Source of the DNA: Campylorhamphus procurvoides
Taxonomy: Eukaryota > Chordata > Aves > Passeriformes > Dendrocolaptidae
NCBI GenBank assembly: GCA_013396655.1
Contig: WBMV01001236.1
Coordinates: 329,595 to 393,594, forward strand
DNA length: 64,000 nucleotides
Direction of reading: 5' to 3'
The notes under the pieces are model-generated. The model saw only the letters and a list, made by a program, of their open reading frames with translations. It made no database searches and was not told the DNA's origin. Shown here piece after piece: positions 1-14,500 of this stretch (its first letter is position 1; each line of letters opens with the position of its first letter). The position numbers and the translations under genes were made by a program.

Positions 1-2237
1 AGTGGCAGCAGCAGGATCTGCATTAGTAGAGTTGTAAAACACGGGGGTCACCACAAGCAAGACAGAAATTAGCATTTTCCAGATCTGTGCTGCCCAGGGT
101 GGCAGCAACCATAAGGCAGAGGGAGTTTATCAACAGGATATAAACCAGTCCAGACTCTGGCATAAAGCACGCACAGACCCACATGGCTGCTGTGGTTGAG
201 AATGCACCAGGCTGACCCAGGCTCTTAGACAGACTGAAAACCTCTTTGGCACAGGCTGGCTCTGCTCTCCAGGGAGTGCTGCAACTGACTGTACCACAGG
301 TTTTACACCTATGCTGTGTGCACTGTGTCACCTCACTATTCTCTTACCTTTTCCAGACTGTTCAGTTCACCCTCTCATATCCTCTTGCTTTTTTCAGCTG
401 TAAATGTACAAGGCAGAATTGTTCACACTGTGCTTTTAGAGGTCCTGTGTAACCAAAAGCTCAAGAGCTAGTTCAAATACAGACTTGATTTAATATAGTT
501 TATTTGTAAACACCTTTACCCATCTTCAAAGTATCAGGATGAGAATTCATGAAATTAGCATAACTGAGAAGTCTGGAGTGATTAACCATTTTGGAATTTG
601 CAGTATTTAATGTTTTTCCTCTGCCCACACTGCAATTCACATCTAGGCTCTTTTTTGTTTTGGATGAACAAGATTTGTGTCTTTTCTGTATTTTGCTCTC
701 ATAGCACAGCTTTCAGATCACTTTTGTATACAAACACTATCACTAATGTCATAGAATACCACTGTTGTAAGCTAAACCCGAGCCAAACCAATCAGTACTC
801 CAAGACTTCAAGGAAAAGATTAAATCAGCTCCCAGAAAAACCAAGTATTACTTGGTGACAGTGATTTTTCAGCTGCTTCTAGCAAGCTAGTCCGTGGTTA
901 CATTTCAGTGGAGGGGCAGATCCTTGGCACACTACAGAAACCTCATAAGAGCTTTTCCTGGCTGCCTTTTGCAACCTTTCCTAAGCATCCCAGGATACCA
1001 GGGCTGCAGGTCACAAGCCCAAAACAGTTCTCAAGCTAAGTGAGACTTAAAAAAACAAGAAGAAAAACCCCAAACCCAAACACTGTAACACTGGTAGTAG
1101 TAGACCACTTGTCTTTCTTTTTCTACAGACTCCTCGGTGGTCTTTGTTTTGTTTTCTCCTGGGTAGGAAGAGTCAAAAACAAACCAAAATGGGTGCACTG
1201 TGTCATATCTGGGAAGAAGTTCAGGATGCAGAACACTGTGTGCAGATCTAAAACTGAAGCATTTCAATATCTGAAATTGCAACCTGTGTTCCCAGCACCT
1301 CCTCATTTCTCTCTGTGGGTGTCTCAGCAGCACTGTGAGCTAGAAGGATTGACAGTGTGAGAAGGAAGGTATTTCCAAATGGTGACTCAAACCATGTCAG
1401 GATTTTTAGGCAGTGCTAGCTCTGCAGCTCCAGTTAGCTCCACAAACAAAGTGAATGTGACAGGCAAATTAAGGTTTAGATCAGTAAAACTACATGCAAC
1501 AAACCCTTGATGCCTCTGCCCTGTCACTCTGTCCAGAAGGGTTGGGGCCGAGGGCTGAACTGCTCCACCGTGCACCAGCACTGAGGCACGAGCCAAGCCC
1601 GACTCCCTCCTCCCTGAAGGAGCAGATTTCCCCAGAGGTGGATCCACCGTGGAGCCTGGACCTACGTGATCATTTCTGGCTGAGTAACCTTTAAACCCAG
1701 CACTCTGCTGCTCTCCGCTACACACAGGACCCTCCAAGCTGACACATTTGTGCAATGACAGCACTTCAAATAGCACTTTTCTTGCTATTAAACAGGTATT
1801 TGTGTTCCTGGTAACAACTTGACAGTTATTTATTTTATTAGTGTCTCCTGTGTGTTCACCTTCCTACTGAAGCATGCCACAGCCACCACCCAGCTGGCTG
1901 AGCACAGTCCCCATCCAAGCCCAGCACAGAGACAAAACAAAACACTGATCAGGAGAAAAATAGAGAGTGACAGCCCTGCCGCACACACGCTGGGCCTTCA
2001 CACACCTGTCTGCTCAGCCTCTCATGGGGAAGGAATGAAAACAGAATCACAGAACATTCTGAGTTGGAAGGGACTCGCAGGGATCATCGAGTCCAGCTTG
2101 CAAGTGAACAGCCCATACAGAGATGAATCCACGATCTCGGCATCATTAACCCCAACTCTAACAAGATGCATGAAACAGCGAGGAGACAGCGGAAGGCCAT
2201 GGGTGACATCCTGCCTGGACACTGCACCAGCACCTAC
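1..2237 (-). other. RABL6 intron 9, 3' part missing
   Basis: I see no exon here that fits the next part of RABL6. The only clear element is a CR1 fragment near 2040-2165. The rest is unassigned single-copy-looking intron sequence. Confidence 0.7.
2040..2165 (-). mobile_element. CR1 LINE 3' fragment
   Basis: AGAATCACAGAACATTCTG followed by a GTTGGAAGGGACT stretch is the reverse complement of a CR1 3' end. It lies about 70 bases beyond the donor of RABL6 exon 9. Confidence 0.8.
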
Positions 2238-2572
2238 CTGGCTGGGGAGGAGAGGGCTCTGATGCAGGGGACGTCCCAAACAGCCGTGCGATAATGCCGC
2301 GCTTGGGCGGGGGGGCTGCGGCTGGTGCTGGCACATGGGGCTGGGGGGCCTCGGGCACAGGCACTGGTGAGAAGGATGGTGAGGGGTCAGAAGAGATGGT
2401 GGAGCTTGTGGCAAGCAGTGGTGGTGGCTGTGGGGTGCCAGGGCTGGAGCTGCCTGTCGATGTGGAGCTTGGAGGTACGATGGGTGACTGGGAGCCAGAA
2501 GAAGGGCTCTGCCCATTCGTTGTTAGTGGTGACGTGTGTCCTTGACTTCGGGCTTCCATCATTTCGAGGAAG
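2238..2572 (-). CDS. RABL6: RABL6 exon 9 (Ser/Pro-rich linker, last exon in window)
   Basis: The 335-base exon encodes [16 protein letters not shown], then a long Ser/Thr/Pro-rich linker, and ends with a conserved short motif [13 protein letters not shown]. The acceptor is CCCCACAG and the donor GTAGGTG, in phase 1. The linker is much less conserved than the G domain, as expected for a disordered region. The following exons lie to the left of the window. Confidence 0.93.
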
Positions 2573-5500
2573 CTGTGGGGAAGATAAATTACAAATATAA
2601 GGAATGGAGAATCATATAATCACCAACTGGTCTGGGTTGGGAGGTACCTTAAAAGCTCATCACTGATACGGGCAGGGACACCTTCCACTAGCCCAGGTTG
2701 CTCCAAGCCCCATCCAACTTGGCCTTAATCTATGGAGGGCGTAGCCACAGCTTCTCTGGGCGACCTATGTCACTGTCTCATCACCCTCACAGGGAAGAAT
2801 TTCTTTCCAAGATCCCATCCAATCCTGCCCTCTGGCAGTGGGAAGCCATTGCCCCATGTCCTGTCACTACTTGCCCATATAAAAAGACCACTCTCCCTCT
2901 TCTTATAAGCCCTTTTAATTTGTCTGTGTGCTGAGCTGGGAGGGTATGGGTCTGTTTCCAGCTGGGCTGGAAGAGTATGAATCTGCTTCCAGTGATGCTG
3001 TGACTCCCTGGGCCACAATAAATCTGGTTTACCCACATGAGCTAAACTCACCCAATCTGCACTGAGATGTGGAGAACCCCAACCTGCTCTGCTCTGCAGG
3101 ATGAAACCTGTATTTGCAACATTACTAGGAGCTCCCTGGACAGACAGACTATAACATGCCAGGGCTTAAAATGCAACCTTATGTCAGTTGTTGGACACAC
3201 GTCTCTAAGGAAGTATGTGCTATAGGAATGGCACATTTTTAGATCCTGCAGAAGAGATCAGTATTCAAGAAAACTCAACTGCTATAATAACCTCTTTATC
3301 AGCCAAGAATGGATTTGAGAGGAGAATCCTTGAACATCGAAAGAAAAGAGCTGTCCCAAGGGCTCAGCTAGGACTGAATGCCATCCCCCTTCTCTCAGCG
3401 TGCAGATACACAGGCAGGCTCTTCTCCTGCACACACTCCCCCTCTGTGTGGGAGGCAGTGGAGCCAAGAAGCAGGAGTTCTGCAGCAGGCTATGGTCCTG
3501 GCTGGGTTCCTGCCTGGAAGAGCATTAAAGCCTGTACCGCTCAAGAGGGTGAAAAGCTCTTTCTTTTTCCAAAAGGAGCCCAAGCCTAACCAAAGCCTCC
3601 TTGCAGACCTGTGGGGTCAGCAGCCTATTCACAAGCTTTGCACAGAGAAACACGGACAGAGGGACAGGCTCTTGCCATGAAATGGTCTCAAAATCAGTTC
3701 TGCTACATGCTGCACAGGCAAGATATACAGAGAGAATACCCAAAGTGAAGCATCTTGTATAAAATCCAGCATGTCATGGTCTTGCCTCTCATTCCATTAA
3801 GCCTCCTAAACTCGAGCAGAGGGGCTCTGGGTTCGGTCGGTTCTGCAAGACAGACTTGGTTGTGCTCCAGGCAATGGGAATGTCAAAGTAGAGCCTCCTC
3901 TCCCATACAGAGCATGACCTCGTCCTTCAGGGACCTGAGCCAGCCTGAACCTTCCCTGGACTGACTGCTGAGCAGCATGCAAACAGAGGGGGCTAAGAGA
4001 CTCTGGGTCTCCTTGAGATATAATTCCCTGTTTTAAGGAGTAACCTGATATACTTTTAAGGAAGAAACTAATATACTTTGTGACCAGCCATGTCCAGAGC
4101 CCTGAAGAACAACACCCCCAGGAAGTTGTAACTTGAATTGGAAAACCAGCAGTCCTTCCTAACTAAGGAACTGGCTAAAGTGGAGATCAAGGGCAGCACT
4201 AAAAAGCAGAATTACTGAGTAGAGAAATCCTTGGTAGAGTCCTTCAAGGACTGACTTTGAGATATATTTCAGCCTTTCAGTGGAGCAGCACAGAGACTAG
4301 GAAAATGAGGTGCAAGCTGGAAGGCAGCATCAACAGAGAGGAGAACAGAGAGAAGATACAGATAGAACTGCATGATCCGAAGTAACAGAAATAGGAAGAA
4401 AGTCAGCAGTACAAAGGAAATCTTCATCTCCTCAAGGGGGAGGAAACAAGTGTTCTTACTCCCAGTTCACCAGCTGAGAATGGCTGGGAAAGACTTGCCT
4501 CACTCATTCCAGAAGACTGGATTAAAGACTGCAATCCCAGTGCTGCAGGAGTCTGGCTCTCACACTCTGTCCACCGCTCATCCCCTGAGACCGCTGTCGC
4601 AGAATCATGGAATATCCTGAGCTGAAAGGGACCCACAAGAGACCCAACAAACCCACCATGTTGCCTGTGTGTTGTTCAAATGCTCCTTGAGCTCTGTCAG
4701 CCTTGGGGCTGTGACCACTGCCCTGGGGAGCCTGTTCAGTGCCCAACCATCCTCTGGGGAAGAACCTTTTCCTGGTATCCAACCTAAACTTCTCCTGACA
4801 GCCCCAGCCATTCCTTTGGGTCCTGTTACTGGTCACAGAGAGCAGAGATTGGAGCTGCCCCTCCACTGCCCTTCGTGAGGAAGCTGCAGACTGTCAAGGC
4901 ACCTAAATCAGTGCCATGCTGTGATGGTCTCACTGATGCTTCCACCAGGATCCAGGACAAGGCTTATGTGTGTATTCCACCCAGTGCACTAGCTAGGCCA
5001 AAACAAGGTCCTGGCAGAGCTGAGCTCAGAGCATGTGACAGAGCATCCATTCCCCATCCTCCCTCTCTGGGGATACATGGCTGGGGTGAGCTGTGCGACA
5101 ACACGTTCTACTGAAAACGTCACATGGATGTGTCGTGCACCAAAGAGAAAAGAAAAAGGAGTTTAACTCCTGCATTGAGCTCTGTGGAGACTGCATTAGG
5201 TTTGTTTGGAAGGTGCACAGTACATCACACACGCTGCAAGAACATAATAGTGTGTACTCAATACATCTCTGTCACTGTGCTGTGGGGCTGAGGCACTGCA
5301 CATCACTTCTTTCTTGAGGAGAAGGGATCATACATGACACAGTGTGCCTCCAGGCCGGGTACAAATGGCATCTCTGGGGAGGGAATGGCAAACCAACGGC
5401 CCCTGCAATTCAGCTGTCTCCCAGCAAAGCAAAGGCTCTTTATCCACAAACCATGTGACTTGCCATGGCCTGAAAAACTGTTCATGAGCTTTGCCTGCAT

Positions 5501-8500
5501 GGGATGTGCAGCTCTTCAGCAAAACAGCTCATGTGCTGAGTGCTGAATCCTGCCATCCCTCCCTTCCCAGCTTTGATCCAGGGCTCCTGGTGAGGCAAAG
5601 GCAGGATGGCTGAATAGCTCTGCTTTGTGGTACTCACTCCTCCTCCACTCAAGCTCTACTCAAGGTTAAAGACTCCTACTTCCCAACTGTGAGGAGAGAT
5701 TAATCCCAGCTGCTCTACATGCACCCCTGTTCCTGTTTATAGCAACAGCGATCCTGGATGGAAGCCTGCAAGCCTGGTCACTGCTGCATCCACAGCCAAG
5801 GTACTGCTGCCAGCACCACTCACTCTCCTGGCTGAGCCGGGCTCTCTGTGTGAGCACCTAAATCACCAACACTGCATGAAGCCAGAACGAACAACCTCTG
5901 TGACTCAGGTCACTGAGTCCCATCATCAAGGCAACTGGATGACTCAGGTCGGATGATTGTACCCTAAAGACTTAGGAAAAAGGAGATACAAAGAACGTAT
6001 AGGGTCACTTCAGGATACAGAATACAAAGCTCAAAGTACTTAAAGCTGGACTCAACAAAGCATAGGACACTTAACAATACCAGGGTATTTGAACATTTAC
6101 TGCACTGGTTCTATCAAAGCTGCTGATTTTGGAAACAACATGCTTTGTTCTGGGAAAGTAGCCAGCTCCAGAGGGAGGAAAGGCTGATACTACCACCTGT
6201 TTCTCCTGCAGAAACACATGAATTTTAAGAGCAGGAAAAAATCTTGCTACATAACTGAAGTATAGAGTGTCATCCTTCCCTCTAGCTCAGCCCGGCTGGG
6301 GAGTAACACACATGCAGGCTTTGTCTGCACCTGTGCTCCTATACCTTGCTCATCTACAGTGTATGAAGGACATAGGAATAGGAGACAGCAAATTCTTTTA
6401 GTAGGAAGATACAAATGGTTACTTGTGGACTTCACAACACAGGATCTTGTCCCAGCACAACATCAATGAGAGCTGTGGCACATATTCTTTGTTGTCACCT
6501 CCATCTCCAACCAGACACATGGGCCAAGCCTTGTGCTGTGACACTGGGGAAATCAGGGTGGTCTGACACGGGTTCTGTATGGGCTGCAGAAACCAGCTCT
6601 GCTGAGCTTTTATATGCAGATCTTCTTCTGTGAGGGAGGTGGGTGGAAAATCAGCACACATGAAATGCTGCCAGCAAGCTCGCAGTAATTTGCAGCGTGG
6701 AGGTGTCTGAGCATCCTCCACACTTTGAAAATACTACATAATGTATGAATGCCTTCTCTGGCTTTACACACACTCCTCAGAGGCACAAGTGTGGCTGTTT
6801 TGGGAACACCGGGCCAAAACTGTCATATGTCTGTTTTTTCTCAGATTCCATACAATCTGTCCACTTCCTTGTTCTATCCATTAGTGCTTTGTAAAGGGAC
6901 TCACTCAAACCCTTACTGTGGAACAAGCAGGTGGGTCATCTGTCCTGACCCACATGGGCTCCTTGTTTGCCTTTCAATCCCTCCATTTCAGACCAAGTCC
7001 AAAACATCCTCAAACCCCTGAATAATTCAGTGGTGATTGGACCTGCTTGCAAGTAGAGACTTTTATGCAATTTTATAGATGAACACACTCTGCGGGAACA
7101 AAAATTCACCAGGGCCTGAGGTTACTGTTGCTCTGTTCCCAGGGCAAACACAAAAAAACACAAAAGGACTTGTTAGCCTCACAATTCCTAAAATTGTCAA
7201 TGCTTGTGTTCATTTACTATTCAAGATGGGAGCAGCCTAAAGCTCTTTGGCTCCTGGTTCTAACATGCTGTGATCAATTTTTCAAGTATGTTTCATGTGG
7301 CAAGAAAGGCTTCGGGTTATTTTATTAATTGTGAAAATGAAGATTAATTGGTTGTATGACATCAGTTTAACTGGGGTTAGTGAAGGTCAGATTTCCACAC
7401 GCTTGTTTTGAGCTCATTAAAGGTACTGCACCTGATCCCTCCTGATCAGCCCAGGTCCCTGAATATGGAATCAATGGCCAAGCAGGGTTTAATACTGCTG
7501 CAGAACTGTTTCCCACCTGACAAAATGGAAGCAGCAGGATAACAAGCCCCTGCTCCGTAACATAGGACATGCTCCATGTCCCCCTCTTCTCTAGCAGGAC
7601 TGATGACAGGCTTAGATGCACTTCATTCTTAATGCAGCATCCCTCAAAAGCATGACCTAGATAGAGTCCCATTCCAGTACAGGCTGGCTCCTAACCTGTC
7701 TGATGGCCACAGAGATCCACAGCAAGAGCAGAGAAAAAAGGTGGGGCTCAGGAAAAAGAAAGCAAGAATGGGTTTACTTTCCCAGCTGGTAATTCAGCCT
7801 CTACCCAGTGTCATCCTGGACCAGCCAAGGATACCAGAGAACAGCTCCAGCAGCAGCTCCTCCTGCCACAATGTTGGTCTTACTCAGCAGCATGGTCTTC
7901 CCAAAATTATGAGCTGTGCTTGATATGGAAAAAAAACCCCAGGTAAATAAAAGCCCAGCCCCCCAATCAATGACTCTGCAGTGACTAAAGCTGTTGCTGC
8001 AGGGAGTGTGTATTCCCAAAGCGGAGTCCTCAGCAGGGCTCCAAATGCCTTTCTGCAGTCTGGCATCCATAGAGTGAGAGGAGACAGCCTCAGGTTGTGC
8101 CAGCGAGAGGTTTAGGTTGGATACTGGGGACAATTTCTTCACCAAAAAGGGTTGTCCAGCCCTGGCACCATTCTCTGAGGGAACAGGCACATGAACATAA
8201 ACCAGTTTTTCTTGTGACAGAAGATAAGTAGGGTACAATTAAAATGGAGAAGTTGAGGAAATTAAATACAAATTCTGAACAGCATAAGTCATTGCCGTCT
8301 CTTTAATAAGAATTCAAGAACTCAGAAAGGGCTGAAATGTGTTTTTAGCAGCATTGCAAATGTAAAATATGAGAAAGCACAAAGAAAGCATCAGAGCCAG
8401 AGGTGTGGCAGGCTGAGAGGAGCCTAAGCACAGGGAAAGAGCTGGAAGCATCTGATCGTGCCTTCCCACACACAGGGGCTGCCTGGGATGGCTTACGTAA

Positions 8501-11500
8501 GGTGGATGAGGCAGCTTCGTGTGCCACCTCGTGTTGTCTCTGGGATCCACATTTTGGAGCAGCAGTGTTTTGTCCTCAGGTCCCCTGCTGCAGCAGGAGG
8601 AAGGGCTCCTGTTCTCTTTCTTTTCTCATGGAGCCAAATTTAGCATCGGTCATTGTGACAGAGCTGCTACCAGACGTGCAGAGGGTGAATGAAATGAGAT
8701 GTCCTAGCACTGTCACCTCGCCTTGCTCCGTGGCCTAATTTTATGGCAGGAGAGCAGGAATGGCCTCTGAGGAAGTACTGCAGCAGCCAAATGCCTGTGG
8801 TCATCTCCCCTTGCTGCACAATTTGGGTGACCCACAGCACAACTCCCAGCGCTGTCCAAATCGAAGTAACCAACACAAGGGTCTTGTGACAGGAGGTTGT
8901 AGCCAGGTGGGGGTTAGTTTCCTCTACCAAGTAACAAGCAATGAAAAGGAACAAGCAAAAGAGGCCTCAAATTGCACCAGGTAAGGCTGAGGTTAGACAT
9001 TAGTGAAAATTTCTTCACAAAAAGGGTGGTCAGCCATCAGAGCAGGCTGCCCAGGGCAGTGATGGAGTCACCATCCATGCAAGTGTTCAAAAAAAATGTA
9101 GCTGTGGAACTTGGGGACACAGTTTAGTGGTGGCCTTGGCAGTGCTGGGTTAATACAGTTGGACTTGATGATCTTTTCCAACCCTAACGATTTCACGTGA
9201 CCAAGTCACACCACACTGACACACAACAGGGCTAGTGGCAGCAGACAATGCATGAGGTGCTCACTCAGACATCCACTGAACTAGCATATTAAACATGATA
9301 ATCCCAATATGACGGGCATCTGACAAGTATGGATGCAAGGACCGTCCTAAGCCCTAATAATGAGCACTGCTGAACTGCTTCACCACTGCAAGTTCTGATT
9401 CCCACCACATACTGTCGAATCTGCAGATACTCTGTTCCCCAGCCCAAACTGTTTACTAACCTCAAAACTTTACACAAACCTGAGTTCTTTGCCATGTGAG
9501 TGTATTTCTTTAAACTGGATCTTTGGCTATAAAACTTGAGACTGAAGAGTTCCTGCAGGGATAAAAACTGAGTGTAGGAAGCTTATACCTTTCAGCTCTG
9601 GGGTTGAAGTAACCCCTTTGCAGCTTATCTGTCCCACAGAGGTGCCGCTCAGACACTCTGTTTCTACCTGGGGTGCACAGGAAAAACTTAAAAACCCTAA
9701 ACCAGCACTCTTGGTCAGTGTGATGAAAGTAGTCAGACATGACATTGCCTGGTGCTTTTCTTTTGGGATCAGTGGCTCAAGCCAGTAAGTATCCAGGGGT
9801 ATTTTAAAGCCCTTTCTACAAAGAAGTTATTTCTTGAAAGCAAAGAACTTTGGTCTCTGTACAGATATAAACATGCAGGAGCTGAAGTGAAGCAGGAGCT
9901 GGCCAGCAGCGTAAAAATGTCACTTTCATTCCTAAATCCTAGAGAAGTCTTGCTTTTAATATTTTAGCAGCTCCTCTTGTCAGGCATCATGGCTGTGGTG
10001 TATCTGAGGCCATGTTAAGCTAATTCTGCAGCCTGACAGTGCCATCAGCCCCCCCGCAGCTGGGTAGTGTGGTCATACTGGATGGGATGATCCAGTCTAA
10101 TACCTGTTGCTGGAATTAGGAAGTCTGGCCACCCCTCTGCCAGCGCCATAGTGCTGCTGCTGCTGCCTTTAAGATCTGGTGTTTGACAGATGCTTCTCAG
10201 AGCCAGCCCAGTGCAGACTAACCCAGAGGTATATATGGTGTAAGACAGTTTTCACAGAGTCACAGAATCCAAGACTCGTCTGCATTGGAAGGGACCTTAA
10301 AGCTCATCTCATTCCAAACCCTGCCATGGGCAGGGACACCTTCCACTAGACAAGGTTGTTCTAAGCCCTGTCCCTCCTGGTTTTCTGCTGTATTTGTCCG
10401 CTGAAGTGACACATGTGAAGGTCCAGCAAATGCTAAAGGAAGGGTGAAAGGTGATGAAGCAGGAAGATCTTGTGCCAGCTCTTAATTATCTTCTCATTAC
10501 TGAAGCAGTACAAAGAAAAATATGGAAAACCATTTGACAGCACGACCTACACAGCCCAGTCTTTTGAGTAAGGACAACAAGAGAAATGCTGAAGCCACGA
10601 GGAGACTAACTGGTCCCTGAGGAAGAAGGTGAACACTCTGGGAATAGCACTGCTTTGTGCCCATTGCGATATTTCAATGCTCTCAAAGGAAAAGACATTG
10701 AACAAGGTTATAGAACTTGAAACTTGGTCTGAAAAATGCTTGTCAAAATGACTGTGCATGAATATTTCATAATTATTGATTCCAACTTCCAAATAAAGTT
10801 ACTGTAAATAATCCTTTTCCAATGCATTCTGAGCTGACTTTTCTGGCTCGAACATTGCTGCAATAAATGCCTTGAGATGGGAATTCATGGAACATGAATT
10901 CCTGTTCACTGTGCAACAGATGTACTGGCTTCGTGGCGCTAAATTTGGCAAACACTGTTCCAAGCAGCAAGCACACAGCCAGGGCACAAATCAGAAATGC
11001 ACCCAGGAATTTAGAAGAGTTCAAAGGAACAAAAGACAACAGTGTTGTTGCTATCACATTCTGCTTATCACAAAACACACTATACACAGGAATGCAACAG
11101 ACAGAAGCAGAGGAACCAACTCATGTACTAAGCAGCTGAGATCTGAAAAATATCCCCTTTCAGCACTCTATCTACGATCCCTTCAGCATGTGCTTACTCT
11201 AGCTGTGCTGCTCAACCCCACCTCCCCTGCCTTGCCTTGTGCACATTCCTGTAGGAAACAGACCCTTTCACGGGGATCCCCAAGTGCATGCTTTATTTCA
11301 GTTGATGCCACTTAAAAGTGACATTCTACCCAAAGAACCCCTAAATGTCATACACTAGACCCTTCAGCCTGGCCACCTGCCACAGCTGGGGCTGCCCAAC
11401 ATTCATGTGACAGCCAAAACAGTTACAAAAGACAGCTCAGTGACATACAGTTCGTAGTTTTGGTCTTCAGTCTCTTGCTGCACTGACAGCTCCTCCAGAG

Positions 11501-14500
11501 TTGCATCAATATCCAGCTGATTGGTTTCCAGCTGCCGTAGCAATGTCTCCCTCTGAGGAAAGGAAAAGAAACCAGGTCTGAGCAGGAAGGGTCATTGTAA
11601 CATATCTCTGAGCAGTGAGATCCTGTGTCACCACTCTATACCACAGCAACGCATTGCACAGGAGCACTGGCCCTGCTTACGGCGTTGATTGAAATACAGA
11701 GCACAAAGGGAAGCAGAAGCAAGTAATAATCCAGAAAGTCCATGTGTAAGAAGTGTCTTGTTCTGTGAGCTGTCCTCAGCCATAAATCAATAACATGATT
11801 TCAGACACTGCATCACCACTTACATATTGAGAACAGATTCAGCTCCTGTTGAGAACAGCTGTGCAACCCATTCACTTGGGTCTTTGATTTTCCCTGTGCT
11901 AAACCAGCCCCTCTGTGAGCAGGACCCAGCTGATGCAAAATCTCCCAATAATTTTCTTTTTGCTGTCGTGGTAGATCAGTGAGCACAACTGTCAACCAAG
12001 TGACACTTCTGAAGTCCCTGCTCCTCTGCCTCTAGTTGCTGCCCCACAGATGGGGGGCAGACACCCCAGTCCATTTCAAAGGGTCAATAAAGTGAGTCAG
12101 CTTCACTAATGTAACCCAGGGCAGCCCCATTCAGTCCTTCACTTCCCACATTTCCAACAGAACCCAAGCAAAAACCTCAGCTGAGAGGAAGTGCTGGCTT
12201 AACAAATTACCTCTTCCTGACAGCCCAGATGGCAGTGAGGAGATCAACAACCACAGGCATTAGGTTGAGCCAGCTCCAAGGGCTTGTGGGTCTGCAGAGG
12301 TGGCACCAGCCCTGGTTCTGCCACAGCCCCAAGCACAGCACTGACACAGCATCGACTCCTGCAGAAACATCATTCTGGATCCCTGGTCAAGACTAGAGCT
12401 GTCCGTGACTCAAATTCTGCCCCAGAGCCCTGTTGCCTCTGCTCAGGCACAGCTGGCTGGCACACAGCTGGGCATGGGCACTCTGCTTGCCTCCTGGGGA
12501 GGCTCTGAGCTTGGGGCGCGCTGATCAGCTCACAGCTCAAATTCTGGAGTCAAAAGCCACAATGTTCAGTGCCTGAAAGCATCAATCCTCACTCTCCCAC
12601 TGTGTATGCACTGTGAGGGGCAGGAGCAGGGCCAGCTGGTGCAGAGCTCAGCAGGTGACTCACAGCACCGCACTGCCCCCACCACAACAGGTCCGTGGTG
12701 TCATGGGCTGCACCCCTGCCCAGGCAGGAGGCGAGGGAAGAGAAACCACAGGCTTCCTCCAGACTGCCAAGGATTTTGCTTTCGTAACTGCCTTGTCCTC
12801 CAAGAACATTTAAGCTTTCCACTCAGACAAATAATTTTGAAGGTTAGCGTCAATAACCATGGTGAATTTTTAATTCCCTGTTTGACAACACATAAGCTCA
12901 CTGCAGGAAAATCCCACCAGATCAAAAGGCCAAAAAGAAATCTACTACATAATTCTCAGAATAAAATTCCTCTGGGAAGACAAACATTTGCATGAAGTAA
13001 TGGTGTTCAGTCTCTATGTGCATGTGCTGCTGGTATTATGGTTTCACGGATGTGACAACTTTGAAGCCATCAAGACATTGTACAGATTTTAAGGGCAATT
13101 AACTTATCTGGCTCATACAAACCACACCACACTGCTGTGTCTTAGGGAACAGTCAGGACACAGCCTGAGCCCTCCATGAAGCAGACTGATTTATACCAAA
13201 TTCCACCATGACTGATACCAGCAGGCAAGATTTAAGTAATTTTTATTTTGTGTTATAAGACCAAGTAACTCATCACAGTTGATAACCCTTCAACATGCTA
13301 ATTTACTGGAAGACACAGCCTTTCTTGAAATTTAAGAGCTTCTGGGATCTTTCAGGCTAATTTGCTGCTTCCGACGCCTATAGATTCTTCATGTTTACCT
13401 CTGCTATTGCGTTAAGAGCTCAGAGCAATCCCTGTTTTCTTTGCTAGGTAATTTTTATTCATCAAATTCAAAACCTATTTTCAGATGCAAACTTAGCTTC
13501 AATTAACATGTATGCAAAGAATTATGAAGTCATTTCTTAATATCAATTCCCTTTTATTGTAGTTTACAGACAATATAGAGATTCAGCAAAATATGCTATA
13601 CATATTTAAACTTGCTACACTAAGCAGAAGTACTACTAAAGACTTTAGAATTCAAAAGCTAGATTTTAGAATTCAAATTCTAGATTTTAGAATTCATGAT
13701 TCAAGAAAAGGAAGATTTCAGAAGTAGTAGATATCATCCTTGAATGATATTATGCAGTCTGAACATAAATGAGAAAAAAGGGGCAAGTCTGCTGCTTCTT
13801 TGACCTCAGTTTCCTAAGACAGGTGAAATAAATGCTGAGCAAATTAGCTGAACAAAGAGACACAAGGGCTACTGCTCTCCAGTACTTTCCTTAGGCTCTT
13901 TGATAATGACTTTTATTGAACAAGTGGTTTGCCTTGCCTAACACTTTGGCAAGGAGACACACATGACTTTTATTTATTTGAATTTTCACAGATCACAGTG
14001 AATCAAAAATATAGATTTAATTAAGAGTTGGTTGCAATTAATTTTGTAAAAATTCATCACTATTAGCAGACTTTCAAACACTTAAAAAAACCCACCTATT
14101 TTACCGTACTGGTATTAAAATATTAAAGAAACAGCTTATTTTTAGCAATAACCCGAAAGAAGGGAATAAATCATATGCTACAGACCAATGCTTTGGCTGA
14201 AAGCCACTTTCAAGGGCTTCTTGGGAAAAGGCACTTCCAGCTGCCTGCAGAATCTTTTCTCCTTCCAGCATAGTATCTGGAGGCCTGGGTGACCTGATCC
14301 CATCTGTGGGCCATCAGCAATACCTACAGCTAAACTGCATCCTTGGCTTTGCCAGTCCTGCCCCTGGAAAGGAACTGATAAATAATTGAAGAGCCCAGGC
14401 TGCCAGAAGGAACGTACTCTGTACTCAGGGTATGGATTTCATGAAAGATGCACGACTGTAAGCTGAGCACAGGAATGTGCCACTGACACCAGCCCTGCTA

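Larger units (their letters stand above)
2573..11448 (-). other. RABL6 intron 8
   Basis: This 8.9-kb intron holds at least five CR1 fragments in both orientations, near 2606, 4600, 8070, 8869 and 10255. It also has a short inverted repeat at 5902-5918. I found no further exon or RNA gene in it. Confidence 0.75.

Noticed and set aside
1..2237. A further RABL6 exon in the left-edge segment
   Set aside because: I looked for the acidic VEDF/RLDRSFLED-type sequence expected next in the protein and did not find it on the minus strand.
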